A DNA stretch of 39,292 bases from an uncultured Prevotella sp. (GCA_905233425.1 CAJOEC010000037.1:1-39292), one strand, 5' to 3'. Counted from the first letter of the stretch, positions 26,240 through 34,867 are shown. A program made the numbers and translations. Notes: generated by a model not told the origin, from the sequence alone.

Positions 26240-27190
26240 TTAGTCGGCCATAATTGAGATGACGTTTGAAATGTCGGCCACGTCGACGCTTCCGTCTCCG
26301 TTGACATCGGCATCGGGATAAGTGGCAGTTCCAGCCATGACGCTGATGATAGCCGAGATGTCGGCCACGTCGACCACTTTGTCACCGTTGACGTCGCCCT
26401 TAATTTTGGGGCCAGGGCCTGGGTCGCCCGTTCCTTCCTCTACGCGCAGCGTCCAGCCGTCGTAGATGTTCTTTCCTCCGGCGAAGGTGGCGGTGAAGAG
26501 GAAGCAGCGCACGTCGGTCTCTTCAAGGATGAGTCCGATGTTGTCATTGCCGGTTCCCAGGTCTTCTTCGAGCCACTCATTGGGGTCGTCGAAAGTGAAA
26601 TTGGAGAATCCCAGCCATGCGGAGTGGTTGGCCATGAGCTTGAAGGTGAAATACTCCTGTTCCAGCTCTACGTCTCTGAGGTCGAGGGTGAAGGTGTACA
26701 CCTTGTTCTTTTCCACCTCAGTAAATGGGTCGGTCATTGAGTTCCACTCGTTAAGTGGGGAGATGAGCGAGAGGGCCTGTATCTCCACGTCGGGAATCTC
26801 CACGCCGAAATCATCTGTGATGTCGTTGTATGAGTCTTCGCCGTCGTAGATGAAATAACGGTCGGAGGCGATGTCGGAGATGTTGCCAGTCTGATGCTTG
26901 TCTACGCCGTCGAGTCCGTTGTTGAAGATGATGTTGAACGAAGATGTCTCAGGGAAGTCGAATGACTGGCACCAGAACTCAACCTCCTCTCCTTCCTTAT
27001 TGACCTTTGTGGTTTTCTCGGTGAGCTGTATTCCGGGCCATACTCCGTTGATTTTTGTCTCTCTTCCGTTGAGTGTGTACCATCCGTAGAGGAACGGAGC
27101 CACGTCGGCTTTCACATAGACAGTGGCGGTGACGGCTTTTGCCGTGATTGTGGCTAATGCCAGTAGAAGTGAAAATAATGCTTTTTTCAT
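26240..27190 (-). CDS. Secreted CBM26 starch-binding protein with C-terminal dockerin-like module
   Basis: A 316-residue secreted protein with a signal peptide (about 1-18). Residues 22-120 form a CBM26-type starch-binding module: VYVKADVAPFLYGWYTLNG, INGVWPG and FNIIFNNGLDG carry the conserved aromatic and WPG positions. A second beta-rich region without clear assignment follows (about 130-250). A Gly/Pro linker leads to a C-terminal dockerin type I-like module with DVNGDKVVDVADIS and DVNGDGSVDVADIS. No catalytic domain is present, so it likely helps hold starch at the cell or in a complex. It lies 26 bp after the amylase gene in the same operon. Confidence 0.82.
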   Translation of the reverse strand: MKKALFSLLLALATITAKAVTATVYVKADVAPFLYGWYTLNGRETKINGVWPGIQLTEKTTKVNKEGEEVEFWCQSFDFPETSSFNIIFNNGLDGVDKHQTGNISDIASDRYFIYDGEDSYNDITDDFGVEIPDVEIQALSLISPLNEWNSMTDPFTEVEKNKVYTFTLDLRDVELEQEYFTFKLMANHSAWLGFSNFTFDDPNEWLEEDLGTGNDNIGLILEETDVRCFLFTATFAGGKNIYDGWTLRVEEGTGDPGPGPKIKGDVNGDKVVDVADISAIISVMAGTATYPDADVNGDGSVDVADISNVISIMAD

Positions 27191-27216
27191 AGTTCTTATT
27201 TTGTTTGTTTGATTAA

Positions 27217-30200
27217 TTATTTTCCTGCCATGATGCTGATGATGCTCGAGATGTCGGCCACATCTACGGTTCCATCGCCGTTGACGTCGGCATTGGCGTA
27301 GTTGGCTGTTCCTGCCATGACGCTGATGACGGACGAGATGTCGGCTACGTCGATGACGCTGTCGCCGTTGACGTCGCCCTTCTTTGTCTTGATGACGTTG
27401 CCAATGAGACCGGTGGCATCGTAGTAGCCTCCGTTCTCAAACTTGAAGTCATCGGTCTTGGGCTTTTCACCACCGTTGTTGAAGAGAATGTTCGTGGGGA
27501 AGAGAGCCTGGTCGGGTGTGTCGGTCTTGAAGAGGTCCATGACATCGCCGGCATCCCAGAGCCATACGAGATGTCCCTGTCCGTCGTCGCCCACTCTCTT
27601 CAGCTTTGTTCCGGGCCATTCTCCGCAGAAGTTGCTCTCGGCGTTCCAAGCCCATGCGCGTGGCGAGTCGTAGTCCTTGTTGCCCTGGAAGTAGCAGTAG
27701 AGGTGGTAAGCAATCTCCTTGGCACATGCTGGCAGCTCTATCGGCTCTGGAGTGAAGTAGTTGCTGGTGATGTCGGTCCAGTTGGTATCCTTGTCCGGGT
27801 TTGTCGGGTCGAATGTGAAGTAGCTGTCGTGTGTCAGACCCTTGATGTCGGCCGTCTGAATGGCGTTGTTACCCGTTGCGATGGTCTCACCGTCGTTGGT
27901 CTCCTTGTCGCCACCATTGTTGATGATCATGTTGACAGGAGCAGTCGAGAAGGTGCGCGTCCAGAAGGTCTTGCCGTCGTCGGTGGTAGTGGTGTTGGTG
28001 AGCTGTGTTCCGGGCCATGCTCCGTTGGTGGGCTGTCCGCTGCCGTTCCATGCGTAGATGTACGGAGCTTCAGGTGTCTCCACGTAGATGGTCAGTTCCT
28101 TAGCCTCCTCGTCGTCGCTGCCCTCACGGAGTCCCTCGACGTTGATGTTGTCGGAGACGAAGTAAGCGTAGTTCGTGCCGCTGGAGACGAGCTTGAAGCC
28201 TGTGGTGTCAAAGTCGATGTATCCGGAGATGATGAGCACCGTTCCGTTGGTTCCCTGCACCTTGGCATAATAACCTCCGTCGACGCTCTTCGACTCGACG
28301 ATGTCGCTCTGGTTGGTGATTCCTGCGGCCTTACGTGCGAGAATCATGTTGCCAATGGCGATGGGGTAGCGCTGCCAGTGCTTCAGGAACACGCATGGCG
28401 TTCCGGGCATGGCGAGCATGAATGCGTTGGCGGGGAGCACGTTGTTTGTCAGACGACCCTCGTTCTCGTAGGTGTCGTGGTTGTCGATGAATGTCACGGC
28501 GTAGCGCTGCCAGTACTTGTCCTCGCAGATGCCCTTCCAGTCGAGTGCGCTCCAGTTTCCGCTACCGAAGGCATCCTTCACCTGGTACTTGAATGGGAAG
28601 TCGAATGCTGCGCTGGTCATGCCCGTGCCTTCAATCCAGCTGGTGATGGCCTCCTTGCCGTCCCAGAACTCGCCGACGCAGAACTCTGGCTGTGTGGCCT
28701 GGTTGTATAAACCTGTATAGTAGGCTGAATATCCCTTCACCATGTCGAGGCGGTAGCCGCTGTAGCCCAGCTCCTTCTGCAGGAAGTTCAGGTAGGTGAT
28801 ACAGTTCTTCTGCACGTTGGCTCCTGTGTGGTCGAGGTCGCGTCCGCCTGAGAAGTCATCGCCGGTGTCGTCGGCACCTGTGCACTCCCATCCGCCGTTC
28901 TTCTCCACCATCTTCGGGTCGGCACCCATCTGGTTGGTGTAACCGCCATCGTCGTTGCGGCAGATGTCGGCCGGAGTCCAGTTGATTTCCTCGGTTACTC
29001 CGTCGTGGGTCCACTTCTCGTTTACGAAGTCCACCCATGAGTCGTTTGCGCCCTTCGGGGCCTTATGGTTGAGCACCACGTCCTCGATGACCTTTGTGCC
29101 CTTTTCGTTAAGGCTCTGTATGAGGGTCTTCAGAGCCTTCTGGCGTCCGAAGTTGCTGTTGTGGTTCAGCCAGTAGACAGGCAGATAACCCATGCCCTCG
29201 CCGCCTGTTGCGCCGGTGTTGGGCAGCCATAAGAGGTCAAAGTAGGTGGAGATTTCGTCAACCTGCTTCTGCAGCTCGGTGATCTTGGTGTCCTCGAAAC
29301 TGTTCCAGTAGAATCCCTGGAGCATCACTCCTCCGTAGTTTGCGGGCCATCCCTCACCTGTGGGCACAGGGGTGTAGTTGATTTCCTTGCCGTCCTGCAT
29401 CAGCTTCGATGCCGGTGTCTGTGTGGCTTCGTCGTAGGTGAAGATAATGTCGTAGGTGCCGCTGGAGGGAACGCCGATCTTGAGGTTGTTGCCCTCGCCG
29501 TCGGGAATCCATGTCGAGCCATTCTGCACGATCTTCCACTCAATGGTCTCTCCCGGAATCTTGACATCCTTGTATTCCTTTGTCCAGATGCCATTGACTT
29601 TGGCCATCTTGTTGGCCTCGTTGCTTCCGTCCCAGGTGGTTCCGAAGACATCCTCGCTGCTGCCGGCAACGACGAAGACGCTCTCCACGTTGCTGTCGCC
29701 CTTCTTGTCAGCGATGCAGTTCACTTCCTTTGTCGAGGCGTTGAAGGTGATGGTGATGTCGTACACTCCTGCCTCAGGGATGTCCTGCACATAGTCGCTG
29801 CTGGGATATGCTTGACCCCAAGAGTGGTCGACGACGACTTTGAACTTCACCTGCGATTTTGCAGCCAGTTCCTTGCCGTCGGCCTTCCACCAGTAGAGTC
29901 CGTCGGTGCCGAGCTGCATCTCGGTGGCTGTGCTGGTCTCCGACCATTCTGCGCCGAACACCGAAGCCGGTGCACCTGCGACGCTGTAGATGTGGGTCAA
30001 CTCGCCGGCGGCGCCAGTCTTGGTGGTGGTTTCGCTCACCTCGTGTGTTCCGGGGTTAAACGTGTACTCCACGGTGTAGATAGCGGTTTCGGAAACAGTG
30101 AAAACCTTGTTAGAGCTGGGGTAAGCCTCGCTCCAATCGTGGTTCTTCACCACTTTGTACTGATAGGACACACCCTTCTCCAGTGTGCAGTTTGTCACTA

Positions 30201-30381
30201 TGAGTGTGTAGTCCGTACCGTTTACCGAAATCATGTCGTTTTCGGTGTTGTCAGGTGCCCAGTCGGCGGTGCCGTTAAGTGCGGCGGCCGTACCGGCCAC
30301 TGTCCACGTGTCTTGTGCCCAGCTCATTGCTGTTGAAGCCAGGAGCACAGTCAGAAGAGTAAGAAATTTTTTCATGTTCAT
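27217..30381 (-). CDS. Secreted GH13 alpha-amylase with X25-like, CBM26 and dockerin-like modules
   Basis: A 1054-residue secreted alpha-amylase. Signal peptide 1-22 (MSWA-Q). Three X25/SusE-type beta modules follow at about 23-115, 125-225 and 230-330. The GH13 domain starts near 345 (GVMLQGFYWNSF). Its motifs are DVVLNH, GYRLDMVKG with nucleophile D546, CVGEFWDG with acid/base E571, and FIDNHDT with D636. Two CBM26 modules (about 758-850, GAWPGTQL; 885-1000, GEWPGTKL) and a C-terminal dockerin-like pair (DVNGDSVIDVADIS, DVNGDGTVDVADIS) complete it. It endo-hydrolyses alpha-1,4-glucans outside the cell. Start at the first or third codon (both Met). No susCD starch locus is adjacent. Confidence 0.93.
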   Translation of the reverse strand: MNMKKFLTLLTVLLASTAMSWAQDTWTVAGTAAALNGTADWAPDNTENDMISVNGTDYTLIVTNCTLEKGVSYQYKVVKNHDWSEAYPSSNKVFTVSETAIYTVEYTFNPGTHEVSETTTKTGAAGELTHIYSVAGAPASVFGAEWSETSTATEMQLGTDGLYWWKADGKELAAKSQVKFKVVVDHSWGQAYPSSDYVQDIPEAGVYDITITFNASTKEVNCIADKKGDSNVESVFVVAGSSEDVFGTTWDGSNEANKMAKVNGIWTKEYKDVKIPGETIEWKIVQNGSTWIPDGEGNNLKIGVPSSGTYDIIFTYDEATQTPASKLMQDGKEINYTPVPTGEGWPANYGGVMLQGFYWNSFEDTKITELQKQVDEISTYFDLLWLPNTGATGGEGMGYLPVYWLNHNSNFGRQKALKTLIQSLNEKGTKVIEDVVLNHKAPKGANDSWVDFVNEKWTHDGVTEEINWTPADICRNDDGGYTNQMGADPKMVEKNGGWECTGADDTGDDFSGGRDLDHTGANVQKNCITYLNFLQKELGYSGYRLDMVKGYSAYYTGLYNQATQPEFCVGEFWDGKEAITSWIEGTGMTSAAFDFPFKYQVKDAFGSGNWSALDWKGICEDKYWQRYAVTFIDNHDTYENEGRLTNNVLPANAFMLAMPGTPCVFLKHWQRYPIAIGNMILARKAAGITNQSDIVESKSVDGGYYAKVQGTNGTVLIISGYIDFDTTGFKLVSSGTNYAYFVSDNINVEGLREGSDDEEAKELTIYVETPEAPYIYAWNGSGQPTNGAWPGTQLTNTTTTDDGKTFWTRTFSTAPVNMIINNGGDKETNDGETIATGNNAIQTADIKGLTHDSYFTFDPTNPDKDTNWTDITSNYFTPEPIELPACAKEIAYHLYCYFQGNKDYDSPRAWAWNAESNFCGEWPGTKLKRVGDDGQGHLVWLWDAGDVMDLFKTDTPDQALFPTNILFNNGGEKPKTDDFKFENGGYYDATGLIGNVIKTKKGDVNGDSVIDVADISSVISVMAGTANYANADVNGDGTVDVADISSIISIMAGK

Positions 30382-30415
30382 TATAGTTTTAGTTAATAAT
30401 AGCCGCTTTTCGTGG

Positions 30416-30423
30416 CAAAATTA
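30416..30423 (-). promoter_or_regulatory. -7 element of the amylase promoter
   Basis: TAATTTTG on the minus strand lies 35 bp before the amylase ATG. No clear TTTG is present at the expected upstream distance, which would fit a promoter needing an activator. Confidence 0.55.
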
Positions 30424-30459
30424 GAAAAAAACCTTATTTTGCGTTTCCTGCCATGCTGT

Positions 30460-30503
30460 TAAAAACGGCTGTTTTTAGTGCAAACGTTTACGCAGACGTA
30501 TGC
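30460..30503. promoter_or_regulatory. Cluster of palindromes between the amylase and argB promoters
   Basis: Three palindromic elements lie in a row: TAAAAAC-GGCT-GTTTTTA (30460-30477), AAACGTTT (30482-30489) and GCAGACGTATGC (30492-30503). The two ACGT-centred sites resemble LacI-family half-site spacing. They sit upstream of both divergent promoters. Binding by a regulator is inference. Confidence 0.4.
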
Positions 30504-30529
30504 GCAAAGCAACTTTTCAGCCGAATAGT

Positions 30530-30560
30530 TTTGCCATGTCTGCATTTCTTCGTACCTTTG
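30530..30560 (+). promoter_or_regulatory. Promoter of argB
   Basis: TTTG (30530-30533), 19 bp and TACCTTTG (30553-30560) fit the Bacteroidetes consensus. The argB ATG at 30585 is 24 bp downstream, supporting that start. Confidence 0.78.
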
Positions 30561-30584
30561 CAGCGTTCAAAAAACCATACTACA

Positions 30585-31403
30585 ATGAAAGAGAAACTGA
30601 CGATAGTGAAAGTTGGCGGGGCAGTGGTCGAAGACGAGGCACAGCTCACGCGTTTACTCAAAGATTTTACTGCAATAGAAGGTGCCAAGATTCTTGTCCA
30701 CGGTGGCGGGCGGCGGGCTACGGCCATCGCCTCGCAGCTTGGCATAGAGACACGCATGGTGAATGGCCGTCGCGTCACCGATGCCGACATGCTTCAGGTG
30801 GTGACGATGGTCTACGGCGGACTGGTGAACAAGAACATCGTGGCGCGGCTGCAGGCCTTGGGCGAGAATGCCGTAGGGCTGACGGGAGCCGACGCGGGCA
30901 TAATACGCTCCGTGCGCCGGCCGCCGGTGACGTTAGAGGAGAGAGGAGAGAGGAGAGAGGAGAGAGAGGCAGTTGTCGTTGACTATGGATTTGTGGGCGA
31001 CGTGACCGCCGTGGCCGGGCAGACGCTGGCAAGGTTCATCGACAGCGGGCTTACGCCTGTCATCGCCCCGCTGACACACGACGGCGAAGGACACCTCCTT
31101 AACACCAATGCCGACACCATGGCCTCTGAGACGGCCAAGGCTTTGGCCGCCATATACGACGTGACTCTCATTTATGCTTTCGAGAAACCCGGCGTGCTGC
31201 GCAATGCCGACGACGACACGTCGGTCATCGCCACCATCAACCGCCAGGATTTCCTGGCCTATCGCGCCGACGGCACCATCAGCGGCGGGATGCTGCCGAA
31301 GATTGAAAATGCCCTGGCCGCCACCGACGCCGGCGTTGGTCGCGTGGTCATCACCAGCGCCACGGCAATCGATGGCCGCCAAGGCACTATAATTACTTCC
31401 TGA
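30585..31403 (+). CDS. argB: Acetylglutamate kinase
   Basis: A 272-residue amino-acid kinase that phosphorylates N-acetylglutamate, the second step of arginine synthesis. KVGGAVV near the N terminus and the ILVHGGGRRAT loop bind ATP and substrate; LVNKNIVARLQ, LTGADAGIIR, VDYGFVGDVTAV, LNTNADTMASETAKALAA and GGMLPKIENAL follow in family order. An extra Arg/Glu-rich stretch (LEERGERREERE) before VDYGFVGDV is encoded by a heptanucleotide repeat and lies in a variable surface-loop position. An upstream in-frame Met is rejected because the promoter lies inside that extension. No other arg gene is adjacent. It ends 4 bp before the convergent nrdD stop. Confidence 0.92.
   Translation: MKEKLTIVKVGGAVVEDEAQLTRLLKDFTAIEGAKILVHGGGRRATAIASQLGIETRMVNGRRVTDADMLQVVTMVYGGLVNKNIVARLQALGENAVGLTGADAGIIRSVRRPPVTLEERGERREEREAVVVDYGFVGDVTAVAGQTLARFIDSGLTPVIAPLTHDGEGHLLNTNADTMASETAKALAAIYDVTLIYAFEKPGVLRNADDDTSVIATINRQDFLAYRADGTISGGMLPKIENALAATDAGVGRVVITSATAIDGRQGTIITS
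30936..30963 (+). repeat. Heptanucleotide tandem repeat (4 units) inside argB
   Basis: Four exact copies of GAGGAGA (28 bp) followed by GAGAGGC. Losing one unit would lead to a TGA at 31003-31005; gaining one would lead to a TGA at 30980-30982. Either ends the protein about halfway. Confidence 0.92.
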
Positions 31404-31407
31404 GGTT

Positions 31408-33684
31408 TTAGAACAGCTGCTGTTCGCCGTCGTCGATGTGCGTCACGCGGTCGTTCAGCTCGGCCAGCTTGCCGCTGTTCCATCGGTCGGTGGTGCCGAC
31501 GAGGTAGCCGGTGATGCGCTGCAGACGGTCGATGTTGTGGCTGTGGCAGCGCGGGCACTCCTTCATGTTCGGCTGTGCGTTCTCGTAGCCACAGTCCATG
31601 CAGCGGTTGCGGTTGTGGTTCACCGAGCCATAGCCCATGTTCAGGCGGTCCATCATGTCGACGACGCTCATGATGACCTGCGGGTTGTGGGTGGCATCGC
31701 CGTCGACCTCTACATAGAATATGTGTCCGCCGCGTGTGATGTCATGGTAGGGGGCCTCCACCTCGGCCTTGTGGCGTGCCGGGCACTTGTAGTAGACGGG
31801 CACGTGGTTCGAGTTGGTGTAGTAGTCGCGGTCGGTGATTCCCTTTAGCACTCCGAAGTCCTTGCGGTCGCGCTTGGTGAAGCGGCCGGCCAGTCCCTCG
31901 GCGGGAGTGGCCAGCACGGAGTAGTTGTGGTGGTAGCGCTCGCAGAACTCGTTCACACGGTCGCGCATGTAGGTGACGATGCGCAGACCCAGCTCCTGCG
32001 CCTCCTCGCTCTCGCCGTGGTGCCTGCCTATGAGGGCCACAAGACACTCGGCCAGACCGATGAAACCGATGCCCAGCGTGCCCTGGTTGATGACACTCTC
32101 GACGGTGTCGTTGGGCTGCAGCTTGTCGCCGCCTATCCACAGGCTCTTCATCAGCAGGGGGAACTGCTTGGCCAAAGCCGTCTTCTGGAACTGGAAACGG
32201 TCGTCGAGCTGCTTGGCCGCCAGTTCGAGCATGCTGTCAAGTTTGGCGAAGAACAGGGATATGCGCTGCTCCTTGCCCTCCTCACAGTTCCATGCCTTTC
32301 CCAGTTTCCTCGCTTCTCTCTCCTCTTCCGTCATACATTCAATGGCCAGCTTCACTATATTAATAGTGGTGAACGACAGATTTCCACGGCCAATAGACGT
32401 TTTCGGGCCGAAACGGTTCTCGAACACACGTGTGCGGCATCCCATGGTGGCCACCTCGTGCAGATAGCGCTTGGGGTCGTCGGGCCGCCACTCGTCGGTC
32501 TGGTTGAAAGTGGCGTCGAGGTTCAGGAAATTGGGGAAGAATCGGCGTGCCGTCACCTTGCAGGCAAGCTGGTAGAGGTCGAAGTTGCGGTCTTCGGGCA
32601 GATAGTTCACTCCGCGCTTCTTTTTCCATATCTGGATGGGAAAAATGGCGGTTTCACCGCCTCCAACGCCGTCGAAGGTGGAGAGAAGGATCTCGCGCAT
32701 CACGCAACGTCCTTCAGCCGATGTATCCGTACCATAATTGATTGATGAGAAGACCACCTGGTTGCCTCCGCGAGAGTGGATGGTGTTCATGTTGTGGATG
32801 AATGCCTCCATGGCCTGGTGGACACGTCCCACGGTCTTGTTGATGGCGTGCTGTCGCACACGGTCAATGCCTTTCAGCCCGTCCAATGGTTGCTTCAGGT
32901 AGTCGATGAGCGGCTCATCGTAGAGCTGCGAGTAGTCTTCGCCGTTAAGGTCCTCCAAGTATTTCACCTCTTCTATATACGTGAGGCGCACGAAGGGGGC
33001 GAGGTAGAAGTCGAAGGCGGGAATGGCCTGTCCGCCGTGCATCTCGTTTTGTGCGCATTCCATCGAGATGCAGGCCAGCACGCTCGCCGTCTCGATGCGC
33101 TTGGCAGGGCGCGAGGCACCGTGCCCCGCGATGAAACCGCAGTTTAGGATGTTGTCAAGGGGGTGTTGCACACAGGTGAGCGACTTCGTGGGGTAGTAGT
33201 CCTTGTCGTGTATGTGCATGTAGTTCTGTGCCACGGCGGTCTTCACCTCGGACGAGAGCAGATAGTCGTCGACGAAGGGCTTTGTCGACTCGCTTGCGAA
33301 CTTCATCATCATGCCTGCCGGGGTGTCGGCGTTCATGTTGGCGTTCTCGCGTGTCACGTCGTTGCTCTTCACATTGACGATGTCGAGGAATATGTCGCGT
33401 GTCTTGGCCTTGCGGGCTATCGAGCGCTGGTTGCGGTAGGCGATGTATTTCTGGGCCACGTCCTTGCGGCTCGATTTCATCAGCTCGATCTCCACCATGT
33501 CCTGTATGGCCTCGACATCCATCTGGGCCTTGCCTCGCTGGGCCACATGGTCGGTTATCTGACACACGAGTCGCTCGTCCTCGCCCTTGTCTGTCTGCAT
33601 CATGGCCTTGCGGATGGCGGCCATTATCTTCTGTTCGTTGAAGCCGACGATGCGTCCGTCGCGCTTTACCACTGTCTGAATCAT
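31408..33684 (-). CDS. nrdD: Anaerobic ribonucleoside-triphosphate reductase
   Basis: A 758-residue class III ribonucleotide reductase that makes dNTPs without oxygen. The N-terminal ATP-cone (KRDGRIVGFNEQKIMAAIRKA, about 5-95) senses dATP/ATP. The core includes HIHDKDYYP, GGNQVVFSSINYG and NLSFTTINIV. The zinc site CMDC...CPRC is near the C terminus, and the glycyl-radical site RITGY has G726. The start is the Met of MIQTVVKRDG; an upstream Met falls beyond the promoter element. The activase gene nrdG, often adjacent, is not found here; downstream is convergent argB. Confidence 0.95.
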   Translation of the reverse strand: MIQTVVKRDGRIVGFNEQKIMAAIRKAMMQTDKGEDERLVCQITDHVAQRGKAQMDVEAIQDMVEIELMKSSRKDVAQKYIAYRNQRSIARKAKTRDIFLDIVNVKSNDVTRENANMNADTPAGMMMKFASESTKPFVDDYLLSSEVKTAVAQNYMHIHDKDYYPTKSLTCVQHPLDNILNCGFIAGHGASRPAKRIETASVLACISMECAQNEMHGGQAIPAFDFYLAPFVRLTYIEEVKYLEDLNGEDYSQLYDEPLIDYLKQPLDGLKGIDRVRQHAINKTVGRVHQAMEAFIHNMNTIHSRGGNQVVFSSINYGTDTSAEGRCVMREILLSTFDGVGGGETAIFPIQIWKKKRGVNYLPEDRNFDLYQLACKVTARRFFPNFLNLDATFNQTDEWRPDDPKRYLHEVATMGCRTRVFENRFGPKTSIGRGNLSFTTINIVKLAIECMTEEEREARKLGKAWNCEEGKEQRISLFFAKLDSMLELAAKQLDDRFQFQKTALAKQFPLLMKSLWIGGDKLQPNDTVESVINQGTLGIGFIGLAECLVALIGRHHGESEEAQELGLRIVTYMRDRVNEFCERYHHNYSVLATPAEGLAGRFTKRDRKDFGVLKGITDRDYYTNSNHVPVYYKCPARHKAEVEAPYHDITRGGHIFYVEVDGDATHNPQVIMSVVDMMDRLNMGYGSVNHNRNRCMDCGYENAQPNMKECPRCHSHNIDRLQRITGYLVGTTDRWNSGKLAELNDRVTHIDDGEQQLF

Positions 33685-33728
33685 TGAGTTATGTGTTTTA
33701 GAGGGGTTAGATTTAATTTTAGCGTCTG

Positions 33729-33736
33729 CAAAGTTA
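33729..33736 (-). promoter_or_regulatory. -7 element of the nrdD promoter
   Basis: TAACTTTG on the minus strand lies 44 bp before the nrdD ATG. No clear TTTG -33 element was found, and no obvious NrdR box. Confidence 0.5.
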
Positions 33737-33854
33737 ATACTTTTTGCTGAGAGGATAAGCCTGTCGGACGACTTTTTCTTGTTAAAAATTGTCAATCCCG
33801 CAACCTTTTTGACGTGTTACAAGGTTTGTTTTTTCTTCGTTACTCTTTTTTTCG

Positions 33855-33862
33855 TACCTTTG
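33855..33862 (+). promoter_or_regulatory. -7 element of the ruvA promoter
   Basis: TACCTTTG lies 29 bp before the ruvA ATG. The nearest TTTG (33825-33828) is 26 bp upstream, longer than usual. Confidence 0.6.
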
Positions 33863-33891
33863 CAACCAATATTGCAAATTCAATTAGGACT

Positions 33892-34518
33892 ATGATAGAA
33901 TACATTCGTGGAGAGCTGGCCGAGCTGACACCCGCCCTGGCCACCATCGAGGCCGGAGGCGTGGGCTACGGACTCAACATTTCGCTGAACACCTACAGCG
34001 CACTACAGAAAAAGACCGCAGGACAACAAGACAACAAGACGGTTGTGAAACTTTATGTCTACGAGGCCATACGCGAGGATGCCTACGTGCTCTACGGCTT
34101 CCACAGCAAGAAGGAGCGCGAGATGTTCGAGCAGCTCATCACCGTCAGCGGTGTGGGAACGAACACAGCGCGCATGATGCTCTCGGGCATGAGCGTCAGC
34201 GAATTGTGCAACGCCATATCCACAGGCAACGCGAAACTGATACAGAGCATCAAGGGCATAGGCAAGATGACGGCACAGCGCATAATCGTCGACCTGCGCG
34301 ACAAGATTGTGGCATTAGGCATTGCCGACGAGATTCCCGCTGGAGGCACAATGCAGGCGCCGGTGAACAACGCCGTGCGCGACGAGGCCGTGGCGGCGCT
34401 CACCATGCTCGGATTCTCGCCCGCACCCACGCAGAAGGTCGTCGTGGCCATTCTCCAGCAGCAGCCCGACGCACCCGTCGAGCAAGTGGTCAAACTCGCG
34501 CTGAAACAGATAAAGTGA
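33892..34518 (+). CDS. ruvA: Holliday junction branch-migration protein RuvA
   Basis: A 208-residue RuvA of normal length, the tetrameric subunit that grips the four-way junction and loads RuvB rings. The N-terminal OB domain begins [12 protein letters not shown]. Two helix-hairpin-helix motifs, [16 protein letters not shown] and [23 protein letters not shown], lie near residues 80-140. The C-terminal domain ([13 protein letters not shown]) binds RuvB. A short Lys/Gln-containing stretch ([11 protein letters not shown]) extends a loop of the OB domain. The start is chosen after the promoter. No ruvB or ruvC is adjacent. Confidence 0.95.
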   Translation: MIEYIRGELAELTPALATIEAGGVGYGLNISLNTYSALQKKTAGQQDNKTVVKLYVYEAIREDAYVLYGFHSKKEREMFEQLITVSGVGTNTARMMLSGMSVSELCNAISTGNAKLIQSIKGIGKMTAQRIIVDLRDKIVALGIADEIPAGGTMQAPVNNAVRDEAVAALTMLGFSPAPTQKVVVAILQQQPDAPVEQVVKLALKQIK

Positions 34519-34520
34519 AA

Positions 34521-34607
34521 ATTCCCCCGGTGGGAACAAATTATTCCCCCAGTGGGAACAAATTATTCCCCCTGTGGGAAAGATTTATTCCCACCGGGGG
34601 AATAATT
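34521..34607. repeat. 22-bp hairpin repeat, three direct copies and one inverted
   Basis: Direct copies begin ATTCCCCC at 34521, 34543 and 34565; an inverted copy (ATTCCCACCGGGGGAATAAT) is at 34587-34607. Each folds on itself (TTCCC/GGGAA), and the third with the inverted copy makes a longer stem. They start 2 bp after the ruvA stop and may form its 3' end. No gene is seen from 34608 to 34766. Confidence 0.85.
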
Positions 34608-34766
34608 GGGGAAGTAGCACCAAACGGGTTTTTCGGACTGATCACTTTTTGCCACTGAACCATTAATTGCGGGTTAAGCAAAGTTAAATAGATTATATCT
34701 TGTTAAATTAATGTGGCTTTGAGGCGATTTGGAAAGCCATAATTAGGTGATATAAAATAAAATGTG

Positions 34767-34806
34767 TACCTTTGCAGCCCAAAATGCACCCTTTATAGAG
34801 AGGGTG
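34767..34806 (+). promoter_or_regulatory. Promoter -7 element and leader hairpin of rpsL
   Basis: TACCTTTG (34767-34774) should start a leader of about 85 nt. CACCCT (34787-34792) pairs with AGGGTG (34801-34806) near the 5' end of that RNA. No TTTG lies at the expected -33 distance. The rest of the leader is AT-rich. Confidence 0.6.
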
Positions 34807-34867
34807 TATAGTGACATTTTGAAATATACACAATAATATATATAATAAACAAAAAACAAAAACAATT

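Noticed and set aside
27571..28710. 379-codon plus-strand open frame opposite the amylase
   Set aside because: Antisense shadow of the GH13 gene; the minus strand carries all catalytic motifs.
34206..34658. Plus-strand frame overlapping ruvA and the 22-bp repeats
   Set aside because: Out-of-frame shadow of ruvA that continues by chance through the repeat.
34679..34686. TAACTTTG promoter-like element on the minus strand between ruvA and rpsL
   Set aside because: No -33 partner and no leftward gene; ruvA lies antisense to it.
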